Source: Novosphingobium sediminicola (GTDB taxonomy: Bacteria; Pseudomonadota; Alphaproteobacteria; Sphingomonadales; Sphingomonadaceae). From it: a stretch of DNA of 64,000 nucleotides. A program made the translations under genes and the position numbers. This document shows positions 1-8,239 of the stretch, one piece after another (within the stretch, counting starts at the first letter, position 1; every line of letters starts with the position of its first letter). Below the pieces are notes generated by a model, which was not told where the DNA came from, did not search any database, and was given only the letters and a program-made list of their open reading frames with translations. The stretch spans positions 1 to 64,000 of the forward strand of contig NZ_JACIDX010000016.1 in NCBI RefSeq assembly GCF_014196525.1, written 5' to 3'.

Positions 1-95
1 CTCAGTTCGCTGTTCTCTTCGGCGATCGTTTCGTTCGGGCCATGGCGGCCTGATGTTCAACCGCCGCCCCGTACACGGAATTCCTGACACTCCCC
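1..95 (-). mobile_element. Foreign sequence interrupting the integrase, possible IS end
   Basis: Integrase homology stops near position 96. The minus strand then continues with unrelated sequence that begins around GGGGAGTGTCAGGAATTCCG and runs off the window. From memory, and unverified, this start resembles terminal sequences of mutator-type (IS256-like) insertion sequences. No transposase can be recognised in the short stretch available, so this could equally be a recombination junction. Confidence 0.25.
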
Positions 96-725
96 TTCCG
101 GTTCCAGCAAGGCGGCATGATGTTTGGTCTTGGGAGTAATGAGCGCACCGCGCAGAACCGATGTCGGATCAGTCTCGGCGCGTCCCGTGGCCACTGCATA
201 GCGAAAGACGCGACTGGCAAAGGATCGGCACCGGCGAGCCGTCTCATGTTTCCCATGGGCTTCTATGCGCTTCAGCGCGGCCAGAACATCAATAGGCTTC
301 AGGTCGGCAACTGCATTCCTCGCGATGGGAGACAATTGCTCCAGCAACCAATTGGCTTTGGTGGCCGTTGTATCGGCCCGACCTTCGACAACCATCTTGT
401 CGATATATTCCTTGGCGACATCGCTGAAGGTGTTGGCCGCCTTGTAGACCGCAACCAGCTTGTTGTGCTTACGCTCGGCGACCGGATCAATGCCGTCATG
501 AAGTTTTCTACGGGCGTCATCGCGTTTGCGGCGAGCTTCGGCCAAGCCTACATCGGGATAGCGTCCCAAGGCGATCCGCTTGTCTTTGCCGAGATGGCTG
601 AACTTGTATCGCCACAGCTTGGAGCCATTGGGATGGACCTCGACATAGAGGCCGTTGCTGTCCGTGCATTTGTAAACGCGGTCGCCGGGCTTCAGCGCGC
701 GAATCTCGACATCCTTGAGGGCCAT
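57..725 (-). pseudogene. Truncated tyrosine-type integrase (DUF4102 arm-binding type)
   Basis: This is the N-terminal half of a P4-like site-specific integrase, which would catalyse integration of a genomic island. Residues about 10-80 form the DUF4102 arm-type DNA-binding domain (SNGLYVEV, GRYPDVGLAEARRKRDDAR). Residues about 95-205 match the core-binding domain (FSDVAKEYI through ETDPTSVLRGAL). Family members are about 400 residues long. Here homology ends at KTKHHAALLEPE and a 12-residue unrelated tail runs to a stop, so the catalytic R-H-R-Y domain is absent and the gene cannot be functional. The ATG at 725 was chosen because it gives the normal family N-terminus (MALKDVEIRAL). The gene lies next to the 3' end of tRNA-Leu, the usual target of such integrases. 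Confidence 0.85.
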
Positions 726-813
726 CACCGTTCCTTTCTTCGGATCGGTTCTGGCCCGGAAAGCGCCTGCGGAAACCCGCATGGATGACCCCCAAAAAGG
801 GTGGGCCATCGGC

Positions 814-867
814 AAACGGGCCATGAGATTGAAGCGGGCCATCGGTGGCCCACTTCATGGCCCGTTT
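814..867. repeat. Nested inverted repeat between integrase and tRNA-Leu
   Basis: The outer arms AAACGGGCCATGA (814-826) and TCATGGCCCGTTT (855-867) are perfect inverted repeats. They enclose a second hairpin with GGGCCA at 836-841 and TGGCCC at 846-851, flanked by GAAG/CTTC. The position, between the integrase start and the putative attachment site, suggests arm-type integrase or excisionase binding sites, or an autoregulatory operator. The structure is read directly and the role is inferred. Confidence 0.6.
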
Positions 868-978
868 TGCTCTGAGATGTGGTGAGATACGAAGACACAT
901 CCCGGGACAGAACCGAGAAGAAAGTGCCATATTTCAGGGGTTTTATCGATCCTCCCGGCCGCTGGCCGGGAGTGCAAA

Positions 979-1065
979 TGGTGCCCAGGAGAGGACTCGA
1001 ACCTCCACGCCCTTGCGAGCGCTAGCACCTGAAGCTAGTGCGTCTACCAATTCCGCCACCTGGGC
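979..1065 (-). tRNA. tRNA-Leu (anticodon CAG)
   Basis: The minus strand folds as a class II tRNA. The acceptor stem is GCCCAGG/CCTGGGC with discriminator A and an encoded CCA at 979-981. The D-arm GGCGGAATTGGTAGACGC is typical of leucine tRNAs. The anticodon stem is CTAGC/GCTAG with loop TTCAGGT, giving anticodon CAG. There is a long variable arm, and the T-arm has GGTTCGAGTCC. The 3' end faces the broken integrase, so this gene is the likely attachment site of the element to the left. No second copy of the 3' end was seen within the window. Confidence 0.97.
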
Positions 1066-1131
1066 ACATTTGCTTTTTGGCGCCGAGGCTTAGCGTCCTT
1101 TCGGTTGCTGCCCGCGCCGGGTAGGACCGCG

Positions 1132-1160
1132 CCTCTAAGCGGACCTTCGAATCCTGTCAA
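1132..1160 (-). promoter_or_regulatory. Possible promoter of tRNA-Leu
   Basis: On the minus strand TTGACA (1160-1155) is followed after 16-17 bases by TTAGAG/TAGAGG. The -35 hexamer is a perfect sigma-70-type match and the -10 is weak. It lies about 70 bases upstream of the tRNA 5' end. Confidence 0.4.
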
Positions 1161-1291
1161 CGCAAAAAGGACATTTTTTTCGCGAAACTGAAAAGTTTTT
1201 TTGCGCGCCCCCGATTTGCCCCTCTGGCCCGATTGCATCGGATGGTCCGCCATACCATGTTGAGCCCGCACAATTGCTGGGGAGAGCGAGC

Positions 1292-2209
1292 ATGAGTGAC
1301 CTTTTGCGCGATGCCCTGGTGGTGGTCACGGGGGGGAGCGGATTTGTCGGCGGGCATCTGGCCCATGCTTTGCTGCGCAGCGGGGCGCGTTTGCGAATCG
1401 TCAGCCGCCACCCGGAAAAGGCATGGATGATTCGAGGACTGGGCGATCCGGGGCAGGTCGAATTTGCCCGTGCCGACCTGCGCGATGGGGCCGCCGTTGC
1501 GCGGGCGCTGTCGGGGGCGGACGCGGTGGTCAATCTGGTAGGGCTGTTTTACGGGCCTCTGGATGCGGTACAGGGGCGCGGGGTGGAAAGCCTCGCCCGC
1601 GCGGCGCATCAGGCCGGAGCGCGCGCCTTCGTCCATATTTCGGCCATTGGCGCGGATGCTGCCTCAAGCGTGTCCTATGCCAGCAGCAAGGCGGCGGGCG
1701 AGGAGGCTGTGCGCCAAGGCTTTGCGGGGGCCACGATCCTGCGGCCCAGCGTGATCTTTGGTCAGGACGACAATTTCCTCAACATGTTCGCGCGGATGAT
1801 GCGGATGGTGAAGGCTTTGCCCTTGCCCGCGCTGTTGCCGGTGTTTGTGCCTGATGGGCTGTTGCAGCCGGTGCTGGTCGATGATGTGGCGCGCGCGATT
1901 GTCGCCGCGCTGGCCGATCCGGGGCGTCATGGCGGGCAGACCTATGAGCTGGGCGGGCCGGAGGTGGTGTCCATGCTGGAGCTGAACCAGCGGATCGCGC
2001 GGGCGGTGGGCGGCGGCATTCACCTGCTGCCGATGCCCGATCTGGCGGCGCGGATCTTTGCCGCGCTGCCCGGCACGCCGATTTCGGCCGATCAAATCGC
2101 CCTGCTCAAGGCGGGCAGCGTGGTGGGTGATGGCGCGCAGGGTTTTGCCGCGCTGGGTCTCACCCCACGCCCCATGGGCCTCTATCTCGACCGCTGGTTC
2201 AGGTCATAG
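1292..2209 (+). CDS. NAD(P)H-binding complex I NDUFA9-like / SDR epimerase-family protein
   Basis: This is an atypical extended short-chain dehydrogenase with an N-terminal Rossmann fold. The nucleotide-binding motif TGGSGFVGGH lies near residue 13, followed by DAVVNLVG and a Y-x3-K-like SYASSKAAGE segment. Length and motifs fit the NDUFA9-like complex I assembly/accessory family found in alphaproteobacteria. The ATG at 1292 was chosen because GGGGAGAG lies 5-12 bases upstream; an in-frame TTG at 1274 is less likely. Its 3' end overlaps the convergent M23 peptidase gene by 11 bases. The substrate is not deducible from sequence. Confidence 0.8.
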   Translation: MSDLLRDALVVVTGGSGFVGGHLAHALLRSGARLRIVSRHPEKAWMIRGLGDPGQVEFARADLRDGAAVARALSGADAVVNLVGLFYGPLDAVQGRGVESLARAAHQAGARAFVHISAIGADAASSVSYASSKAAGEEAVRQGFAGATILRPSVIFGQDDNFLNMFARMMRMVKALPLPALLPVFVPDGLLQPVLVDDVARAIVAALADPGRHGGQTYELGGPEVVSMLELNQRIARAVGGGIHLLPMPDLAARIFAALPGTPISADQIALLKAGSVVGDGAQGFAALGLTPRPMGLYLDRWFRS

Positions 2210-3035
2210 GTCCGGCAAACAGCATCGGGTCCAACCGCGCCTCGCGCCAGCGCATGCCCCAGTGCAGATGCGGCCCCGTCGCGCGCCCGGTCATGCCGAC
2301 CTTGCCGATGGGCTGGGTCTGGCTCACCCGCTCGCCCTCGCGCACCAGCAAGGCGCTGGAATGGAGGAACGCGCTGACCAGCCCCATGCCGTGGTCAATC
2401 ATCAACAGATGGCCCTCCAGCGTGAAGGGTTTTTCTGCGGCCAGCACCACCACCCCATCGGCGGGGGCCAGATAGGGCGTGCCAGCGGGCATGGCGACAT
2501 CGCTGCCCGAATGATAGGCGCCCGGCGTGCCGCGATAGACGCGCTGTGATCCGAACAGGCCCGAAATCCGCCCCTTGACCGGCCAGATGAATTGTTGCTG
2601 CCAACCCTCGGACAAAGCCCCTGCGCGGCGCGCGGCGTCGATGCGCGCCACTTCCTCGGCGCGGATGCGGGCATATTCGCCTTCGGGAATTGCGGGTGGG
2701 CGAAAGGGGGCGTTGATCTGTTCGATGCGCCATGCGCGCGGGGCAATGTCCAGCCCCAGCACCGCCTGCGTCCCACCCGGCGCCGATGCGGTCAGTTTGG
2801 CCACCGGCCCCGCATCGCGATCAAACGCAATCAGAAAGCGCCCCAGCGGATCGGTGGTCAGCGCCGCGCCATCGAGCGCGATCTGCCACCCCTTGGGCGC
2901 CTGTCCCTGCGCCCAGCCGCCTTGCGTGGTTTCGCCGCGCGGAAAGGTGATCGGGCCAACGTCGAGCGAAAAGCCATAAGCCGCCGCCGGGGCCAGCGAG
3001 GCCAGCCCACCCAGCACTACGCGGCGTGTTATCAC
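2199..3035 (-). CDS. M23 family metallopeptidase (LytM-type)
   Basis: This is a predicted exported peptidoglycan endopeptidase of 278 residues. The N-terminus MITRRVVLGGLASLAPAAA is a signal sequence with a twin-arginine-like R-R-V-V-L. The C-terminal LytM domain keeps the zinc ligands: HSGSD (His175, Asp179) and HLHWG (His256, His258). The GTG at 3035 was chosen because it overlaps the stop codon of the upstream DUF2093 gene (GTGA), which implies translational coupling. The central region (residues 20-145) is not recognised. It probably acts on periplasmic murein. Confidence 0.88.
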   Translation of the reverse strand: MITRRVVLGGLASLAPAAAYGFSLDVGPITFPRGETTQGGWAQGQAPKGWQIALDGAALTTDPLGRFLIAFDRDAGPVAKLTASAPGGTQAVLGLDIAPRAWRIEQINAPFRPPAIPEGEYARIRAEEVARIDAARRAGALSEGWQQQFIWPVKGRISGLFGSQRVYRGTPGAYHSGSDVAMPAGTPYLAPADGVVVLAAEKPFTLEGHLLMIDHGMGLVSAFLHSSALLVREGERVSQTQPIGKVGMTGRATGPHLHWGMRWREARLDPMLFAGPMT

Positions 3036-3232
3036 TGGCCCAGTAAACGCTTCGTTGCCAGTTCGGGCGTGGCATAGGCCTCCTGATGCTCGACGCTCCA
3101 ATAGCGCAGCGACTCAAGCGCAATCGCCTCGCCCGATACGGCGCAAACGACATGGTTGCCGCGCGAAAGCATAGTGAAACCATTGGGTTCATAGCGCAGC
3201 ACCGCCGCGCGATCCGGGGAGTTCATCAACAT
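3032..3232 (-). CDS. DUF2093 domain-containing protein
   Basis: This 66-residue protein matches the small alphaproteobacterial DUF2093 family, with hallmark segments HVVCAVSGEAIALESLRYWSVEHQEAYA. Function is unknown. The CAVSG-x-I-x-L-x-x-LRYW core looks like a compact domain with no membrane segment. A GAAAG ribosome-binding site precedes the first ATG. It lies 18 bases downstream of xseA and overlaps the start of the M23 peptidase by four bases, so the three are likely co-transcribed. Confidence 0.9.
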   Translation of the reverse strand: MLMNSPDRAAVLRYEPNGFTMLSRGNHVVCAVSGEAIALESLRYWSVEHQEAYATPELATKRLLGQ

Positions 3233-3250
3233 GGACTTTCTATAGCACGA

Positions 3251-4738
3251 TCAGCCGAACAAATCATCCTGCGCGGATGGCGGCGATTTGGCGCGAGGCG
3301 CGGGGGCGGGGCGTTTTGCCGCAGGTTCCGGCGCGGGGGTCGGTGCGTCGCCGGGCGCGACCTCCAGCAGGCCATCGCGGAAATGCAGCGTCAGATGGCT
3401 TTCCCCCGCCGCCGCGCTGCGGTTGGTCAGGGTGCGGCCATCGGGCGCAGTGACGCGGACATAGCCACGCGCCAGCACATTGTCGGGGTTCAAACTGGCC
3501 ATGATCCGCGCCACGCCATCCAGCCTTTGCCGGTCATGGCGCAGACGCTGGGCCAGCAGGGCAGGGTTCAGCCGCTGGGCCGACAGACGCGCCTCGGCAT
3601 GGCGCAGGCGGGCTTGCAATAGGCCCGGCGTCAGCGGTCCGGCGGCGCGCTGCAACCGCATCCCCGCCTTTTGCGCCACATTGCCCAAGGCGCGGCGCAG
3701 GCGTTCGCTCGCCTCGTCCAAAGCCTGCGCCTTGGCCGCAATCAGTTCTTCGGGCGTGGGCAATCGCTGCGCCCGCGCCTCCAGCCTTTCGCGGCCCAGC
3801 ACCACCGGGCGCACCACCGCGCGGCGCGAACGCAGCCCCAGATCGCCGACAAAGGCGCGCAATTCCTCGCGCACCGGCACTGCCATTTCGGCCGCCGCCG
3901 TGGGTGTGGGCGCGCGCATATCGGCGGCGAAATCGGCCAGCGTGGTGTCCGTTTCATGCCCAACGGCGGAAATCACCGGAATCGAACATTCCGCAATCGC
4001 ACGGACCACGATTTCCTCGTTAAACGACCACAGATCTTCGATCGACCCGCCCCCGCGCCCGACGATCAGGACATCGGGGCGCGGGATCGGCCCATCGGGG
4101 GCCAGCTCCGAAAAACCGCGCACCGCCGCCGCCACCTGTTCGGCCGCGCCATTGCCCTGCACCAGCACCGGCCAGAGGATCACGCGGGACGGAAAGCGGT
4201 CGGCCAGACGGTGCAGAATGTCGCGAATCACCGCGCCCGTGGGCGAAGTGACCACCCCGATCACGCGGGGCAAAAACGGCAACCGGCGCTTGCGGCGCGG
4301 ATCAAACAGGCCCTCGGCCTCCAGCCGCGCCTTGGTTTTCTCCAAAAGCGCCAGCAAGGCGCCTTCGCCCGCGATCTCCATGCGGTCGATCACGATCTGA
4401 TAATTGGATCGCCCCGGATAGGTGGTCAGCTTGCCGGTGGCGATGACTTCCACCCCATCCTCAGGCCGGAAACCCAGCCGGGCAACGCTGCCCTTCCACA
4501 TCACGCCGTCCAACCGCGCGCCCTCGTCCTTTAACGAGAGGTAGAGGTGGCCCGATGCCGCGCGCTTTACCCCCGACAATTCGCCCCGCACGCGCACGAA
4601 AGCAAAGCGATCTTCGACCGTTCGCTTCAAAATCGCAGAAATCTCGCTGATCGAGAGGGGTTCCGCGTTGTCGCCGCGCGCGGCTTTCGCTACGAGCGCG
4701 CCGGAGAGATCATCATCGGAATCGAAAGAGGCAGGCAT
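3251..4738 (-). CDS. xseA: Exodeoxyribonuclease VII large subunit
   Basis: This is the catalytic subunit of ExoVII, which degrades single-stranded DNA to oligonucleotides with the small subunit XseB (not in this window). At 495 residues it is of normal length. The N-terminal OB-fold spans about residues 27-125 ([27 protein letters not shown]). It is followed by the core with [16 protein letters not shown] and [17 protein letters not shown][11 protein letters not shown], then a coiled-coil arm region. The C-terminus ends in a Pro/Ala-rich tail. The start ATG at 4738 is preceded by AAAGGA and overlaps the divergent purD start codon. Confidence 0.96.
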   Translation of the reverse strand: MPASFDSDDDLSGALVAKAARGDNAEPLSISEISAILKRTVEDRFAFVRVRGELSGVKRAASGHLYLSLKDEGARLDGVMWKGSVARLGFRPEDGVEVIATGKLTTYPGRSNYQIVIDRMEIAGEGALLALLEKTKARLEAEGLFDPRRKRRLPFLPRVIGVVTSPTGAVIRDILHRLADRFPSRVILWPVLVQGNGAAEQVAAAVRGFSELAPDGPIPRPDVLIVGRGGGSIEDLWSFNEEIVVRAIAECSIPVISAVGHETDTTLADFAADMRAPTPTAAAEMAVPVREELRAFVGDLGLRSRRAVVRPVVLGRERLEARAQRLPTPEELIAAKAQALDEASERLRRALGNVAQKAGMRLQRAAGPLTPGLLQARLRHAEARLSAQRLNPALLAQRLRHDRQRLDGVARIMASLNPDNVLARGYVRVTAPDGRTLTNRSAAAGESHLTLHFRDGLLEVAPGDAPTPAPEPAAKRPAPAPRAKSPPSAQDDLFG

Positions 4739-6017
4739 GAATATCCTTTTGCTGGGTTCGGGCGGGCGTGAACATGCTCTGGCGTGGCGTCTATCGCAAT
4801 CCTCGCTTCTGGCAAACGGTGGAAAGCTTTTTGCCGCGCCGGGCAATCCGGGCATTGGCGAACATGCCGATCTGATTTCGCTGGATGCGGGCGATCATGA
4901 CGCTGTGCTGGCTTTCTGTGAAGAATATCAGATCGGTTTCGTCGTGGTCGGGCCGGAGGCGCCGCTGGTCGACGGGCTGGGCGATGCGCTGCGCGGGGCG
5001 GGCGTGCCGGTGTTCGGGCCGAACAAGGATGCGGCCCAGTTGGAAGGTTCCAAGGGCTTCACCAAGGATCTGTGCGCGCGGGCCAATATCCCCACCGCCG
5101 GATACCAGCGCGTGACCTCGCTCGAACAGGCGCTGAGCGTTCTGGATCAGTTCGGCGCGCCGGTGGTGGTCAAGGCCGACGGTCTGGCCGCGGGCAAGGG
5201 CGTGACCGTGGCCATGACCATGGACGAGGCGCAGGACGCCGTGCGCGATATTTTCGCCGGGCGTTTCGGGGATGCCGAGGCCGTGATCGAGGAATTCATG
5301 GAGGGCGAGGAGGCCTCCTTCTTTGCTCTCACCGATGGCGCGACCATCGTGCCTTTCGCATCCGCGCAGGATCACAAGCGCGTGGGCGATGGCGACACCG
5401 GGCCGAACACCGGCGGCATGGGCGCCTATTCGCCCGCCTCGGTGCTGACCGCCAAGCTTCAGGCCGAGGTGATGACCCGCATCATCGCCCCCACGGTCAA
5501 GACGCTGGCGGATGAGGGTATGGCCTATTCGGGCGTGCTGTTCGCAGGCCTGATGCTGACGCGCGAAGGGCCCAAGCTGATCGAATATAACGCCCGCTTT
5601 GGCGATCCGGAATGCCAGGTCATGCTCTCGCGCCTGACCAGCGACCTTGGCGAATTGCTGTTCGCCTGCGCCACGGATCGGCTGGGCAGCATTCCTGCGC
5701 CGCAATTTTCCGATGATACCGCGCTGACCGTGGTGATGGCTGCCGATGGCTATCCCGGCACGCCGAAAAAGGGCGGTACGATTGAAGGGATCGAGGCGGC
5801 GCAGGCCAATGGCGCAAAGGTGTTCCATGCGGGCACGGCGATGGCCGATGGCGCGCTGGTGGCCGCCGGTGGGCGCGTTTTGAACGTGACGGCGCGCGGG
5901 GCGAATGTGACCGCCGCGCAGGCTGCCGCCTATGCCGCCGTGGATGCGATCAAGGCGCCCGAACTGTTCTGCCGCCGCGACATTGGCTGGCGCGAAGTGG
6001 CGCGCGAGGCCGAATAA
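4737..6017 (+). CDS. purD: Phosphoribosylamine--glycine ligase (GAR synthetase)
   Basis: This enzyme catalyses ATP-dependent joining of phosphoribosylamine and glycine in purine biosynthesis. It has 426 residues, normal for PurD. Visible motifs are [11 protein letters not shown] near the N-terminus, the ATP-grasp lysine segment [27 protein letters not shown], and the metal-binding [11 protein letters not shown]. The ATG at 4737 has AGAGG upstream. The start codon shares bases with that of the divergent xseA, so its promoter must lie inside the xseA coding region or be shared. The gene ends before a hairpin at 6027-6050. Confidence 0.97.
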   Translation: MNILLLGSGGREHALAWRLSQSSLLANGGKLFAAPGNPGIGEHADLISLDAGDHDAVLAFCEEYQIGFVVVGPEAPLVDGLGDALRGAGVPVFGPNKDAAQLEGSKGFTKDLCARANIPTAGYQRVTSLEQALSVLDQFGAPVVVKADGLAAGKGVTVAMTMDEAQDAVRDIFAGRFGDAEAVIEEFMEGEEASFFALTDGATIVPFASAQDHKRVGDGDTGPNTGGMGAYSPASVLTAKLQAEVMTRIIAPTVKTLADEGMAYSGVLFAGLMLTREGPKLIEYNARFGDPECQVMLSRLTSDLGELLFACATDRLGSIPAPQFSDDTALTVVMAADGYPGTPKKGGTIEGIEAAQANGAKVFHAGTAMADGALVAAGGRVLNVTARGANVTAAQAAAYAAVDAIKAPELFCRRDIGWREVAREAE

Positions 6018-6026
6018 GGCGCTTTG

Positions 6027-6050
6027 CCGGGAGCGTTACGGCGCTCCCGG
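6027..6050. terminator. Hairpin between purD and a convergent small gene
   Basis: CCGGGAGCG and CGCTCCCGG form a perfect 9-bp stem with a 6-base loop, 9 bases after the purD stop. It has no strong T-tract. Its position between converging genes suggests a bidirectional terminator. Confidence 0.5.
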
Positions 6051-6057
6051 CGCGGAT

Positions 6058-6234
6058 TTACGCATAGACCGAGAAAGTTGCGCCTGACGGGCCGCTGGGA
6101 GGCGGCGTGGGGGCGCCGCTGCCGCCATTGGCCTGTCCGGTGGCGATGGCGGCCGATGCGGCGGCCACGGCGGCCTGCGCCGCATTGTTGGCGGCCACAG
6201 CCGGGGCGGCGGGGCTGGAAATGCTCATGGTCAT
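6058..6234 (-). CDS. Small Ala-rich protein ending in FSVYA
   Basis: This is a 58-residue product, MTMSISSPAAP at the start, then an Ala-rich helical segment (residues 10-33), a Gly/Pro-rich linker and the C-terminus TFSVYA. No signal peptide or membrane span is visible. A good ribosome-binding site, GAGAGGA, precedes the first ATG by 7 bases. It lies 18 bases downstream of another small gene whose product ends FSTYA, which supports both being real. Function is unknown. Amyloid-like, secreted-peptide or interaction-tag roles are all speculative. Confidence 0.65.
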   Translation of the reverse strand: MTMSISSPAAPAVAANNAAQAAVAAASAAIATGQANGGSGAPTPPPSGPSGATFSVYA

Positions 6235-6252
6235 GGGGTCGTCCTCTCGATT

Positions 6253-6456
6253 TTAAGCGTAGGTGCTGAAACCGGTGAAGCCATCATTGGGCTGGCGCGG
6301 CGTGGTCTGGCTGGGGTCGGTGACGCTGGGCGGTTCGGCCTTGGTCATCGCGGTCGCCTTTTCGACAGCCGGGGTCAGCGGGGTCGCTTCATACACCGTC
6401 CGACTGGCCGGGGTGCCGTGTACAACGGGAGAAACGGGCGATACTCCTGCGGTCAT
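6253..6456 (-). CDS. Small Pro/Thr-rich protein ending in FSTYA
   Basis: This is a 67-residue product rich in Thr, Pro and Val, starting MTAGVSPVSP and ending DGFTGFSTYA. A ribosome-binding site (AGGACGAAAG) lies just upstream of the ATG at 6456; an in-frame upstream start at 6516 is less well supported. The body shares little with the next gene, yet both end in F-S-x-Y-A, suggesting a conserved C-terminal function such as recognition or anchoring. No domain is recognised. Confidence 0.6.
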   Translation of the reverse strand: MTAGVSPVSPVVHGTPASRTVYEATPLTPAVEKATAMTKAEPPSVTDPSQTTPRQPNDGFTGFSTYA

Positions 6457-6570
6457 TGCTTTCGTCCTGTTGAGGCCGGAACGATACCGGCTTGTCCCAA
6501 TCGCGCAGAAGATCATGACCGGATTGCCCCATCCCGGCCGGATCTTTGGCGCGCATACGACAGAACGAAA

Positions 6571-6608
6571 ACCGCCGGGCCTTTTTAAGCCCGGCGGTCA
6601 GATTTTTT
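6571..6608. terminator. Strong intrinsic terminator downstream of adenosine kinase
   Basis: ACCGCCGGGC (6571-6580) and GCCCGGCGGT (6589-6598) form a perfect 10-bp stem. A T-run follows on the + strand (6602-6608), and TTTTC follows on the minus strand. It lies between the kinase gene and the small-gene pair, so it should separate their transcription. Confidence 0.8.
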
Positions 6609-6630
6609 AGCAGCTATGCGCGGTGGCGTT

Positions 6631-7626
6631 TTACGCGACTGCGTCGGCCACCAGCGCCTTCAGGTCAGCCTCAGGCCGCGCGCCATAATGCGAGATGATT
6701 TCCGCCGCGCAGATCGCGCCCAGCGTCAGGCAGGTGTCCAGCGCCATGCCGCGCACATGGCCGAACAGGAAACCGGCGGCGAACAGATCGCCCGCGCCCG
6801 TGGTGTCGACCACCTTGTCGATCGGCTGGGCCGGAACATGGGCGACCTCGCCCCGGCGCACGGCATGGGCGCCCTTTTCGCTGCGGGTGACCACAACGCA
6901 GGGCACCTTGGCGGCCAGTTGGTCCAGACCTTCGTGGAAATCCTCAAGACCGGTCAGCGCGGCCAGTTCGTGTTCGTTGGCGAACAGGATGTCGATCTGG
7001 CCTTCCTCGATCAGCGCGCGGAAATCGTCGCCATGGCGGGCGATGACAAAGGCGTCCGACATGGTGAAGGCCACCTCGCGGCCCGCCCCGCGCGCGGCGG
7101 AAATGGCGCGGCGCATTGCGCGGCGCGGTTCTTCCGGGTCCCACAGATAGCCTTCGAGATAGAGCACCTTGGCCGAGGCGATCACGCTTTCATCCAGCGC
7201 GTCGGCGGGCAGGAACTGGCTGGCGCCAAGGAAGGTGTTCATCGTGCGCTGGCCATCGGGGGTGACGAAGATCAGGCATTGCGCGGTGGCCGGTTCGCCA
7301 TTGCGCACGGGCGTATCGAAACCGATGCCCCCGGCGCGGATGTCATGGGCAAAGACATGGCCGAACTGATCGTCGGCCACCTGGCCGATAAAGGCGCATT
7401 GTGCGCCAAGCTGGGCCAGACCCGCCAGCGTGTTGGCCGCGCTGCCGCCCGAAATCTCACGCGCGGGGCCCATGGCGGCGTAAAGTTCACGCGCACGGTC
7501 GGGCTCCACCAGCGTCATCCCGCCTTTGGCCAGACCCAGAGCCGCGATCTGTTCCTCGGATGCGGGGGCCAGAACATCGACAATGGCGTTGCCGATGGCG
7601 ATGACGTCGATGGTGGGCTCGGACAT
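6631..7626 (-). CDS. PfkB-family carbohydrate kinase, probable adenosine kinase
   Basis: This is a ribokinase-fold sugar/nucleoside kinase of 331 residues. The substrate-side motif GGSAANTLAGLAQLGA and the C-terminal PfkB signature DTTGAGDLFAAGF (catalytic Asp280) are intact. Sequence style (IDVIAIGNAIVDVLA at the N-terminus) matches alphaproteobacterial adenosine kinases that convert adenosine to AMP; exact substrate is inferred. The ATG at 7626 matches the family N-terminus. It is divergent from the lipoprotein gene at 7736 and monocistronic, ending at a strong terminator. Confidence 0.88.
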   Translation of the reverse strand: MSEPTIDVIAIGNAIVDVLAPASEEQIAALGLAKGGMTLVEPDRARELYAAMGPAREISGGSAANTLAGLAQLGAQCAFIGQVADDQFGHVFAHDIRAGGIGFDTPVRNGEPATAQCLIFVTPDGQRTMNTFLGASQFLPADALDESVIASAKVLYLEGYLWDPEEPRRAMRRAISAARGAGREVAFTMSDAFVIARHGDDFRALIEEGQIDILFANEHELAALTGLEDFHEGLDQLAAKVPCVVVTRSEKGAHAVRRGEVAHVPAQPIDKVVDTTGAGDLFAAGFLFGHVRGMALDTCLTLGAICAAEIISHYGARPEADLKALVADAVA

Positions 7627-7735
7627 GGGTGTGGGCTGCTTCCTGCTGTGTGATTGAACGCCTTGCCCTAGCGGCGGCGGGCTTTGACCGCAACCGGCAT
7701 TGACAGGGGCCTTGGCCGTGGCATGAGCAGGCGCC

Positions 7736-8146
7736 ATGCGCTTTTTCCTCCTGCCCCTGCTGCTCGTCCCGCTGATCGCCGCTTGCGGAGAGCAGGGGCC
7801 GGTGGCCAGCACGCCGCGCGCGCCTGTCAGGCCTTCACAGGTTCCCGTCGCCCCGCGCCGTCAGCCTGTGCCCGCGCCGGTGGTGCATAGCGCGCCGGGG
7901 CTGGAGGGGGTGATCGGCGCACGCGCGGCCGATCTTGCGCGATTGTTCGGTCCGCCGCGTCTGGATGTGCAGGAAGGCGATGCACGCAAGCTGCAATTCG
8001 TCGGGCCTGCCTGCGTGCTGGATGTCTATCTCTATCCGCAGGCGGGCGGGGGTGAGGCGCATGCCACCTATGTCGACGCGCGGCGCAGCACCGACGCCAA
8101 GGATGTGGACCGGGCTGCCTGCGTGGCGGCCTTGCGGCGCAAATAA
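7736..8146 (+). CDS. Hypothetical lipoprotein
   Basis: This is a 136-residue protein with a lipoprotein signal peptide: MRFFLLPLLLVPLIAAC gives a lipobox LIAAC with the modified Cys at residue 17. A Pro/Ala/Val-rich linker (residues 20-50) is followed by a small domain containing GARAADLARLFGPPRLD and CVLDVYLYP, seen in uncharacterised sphingomonad lipoproteins (recalled, not searched). It is likely membrane-anchored in the periplasm. The divergent kinase starts 110 bases upstream. Confidence 0.75.
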   Translation: MRFFLLPLLLVPLIAACGEQGPVASTPRAPVRPSQVPVAPRRQPVPAPVVHSAPGLEGVIGARAADLARLFGPPRLDVQEGDARKLQFVGPACVLDVYLYPQAGGGEAHATYVDARRSTDAKDVDRAACVAALRRK

Positions 8147-8239
8147 CGCTTTATCGCTTCTGACAATTTGGTTCATTGGGCGGCAAGGCGCGGTTCGTCA
8201 TTTCGGCTTTGGGGGCGCAAACCGAAAGGAATGCTCCAA

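Noticed and set aside
4791-5828. Long open frame antisense to purD (345 codons)
   Set aside because: It lies wholly within the well-supported purD gene, is rich in His, Arg and Gly as expected for antisense of high-GC coding DNA, and has no recognised domain.
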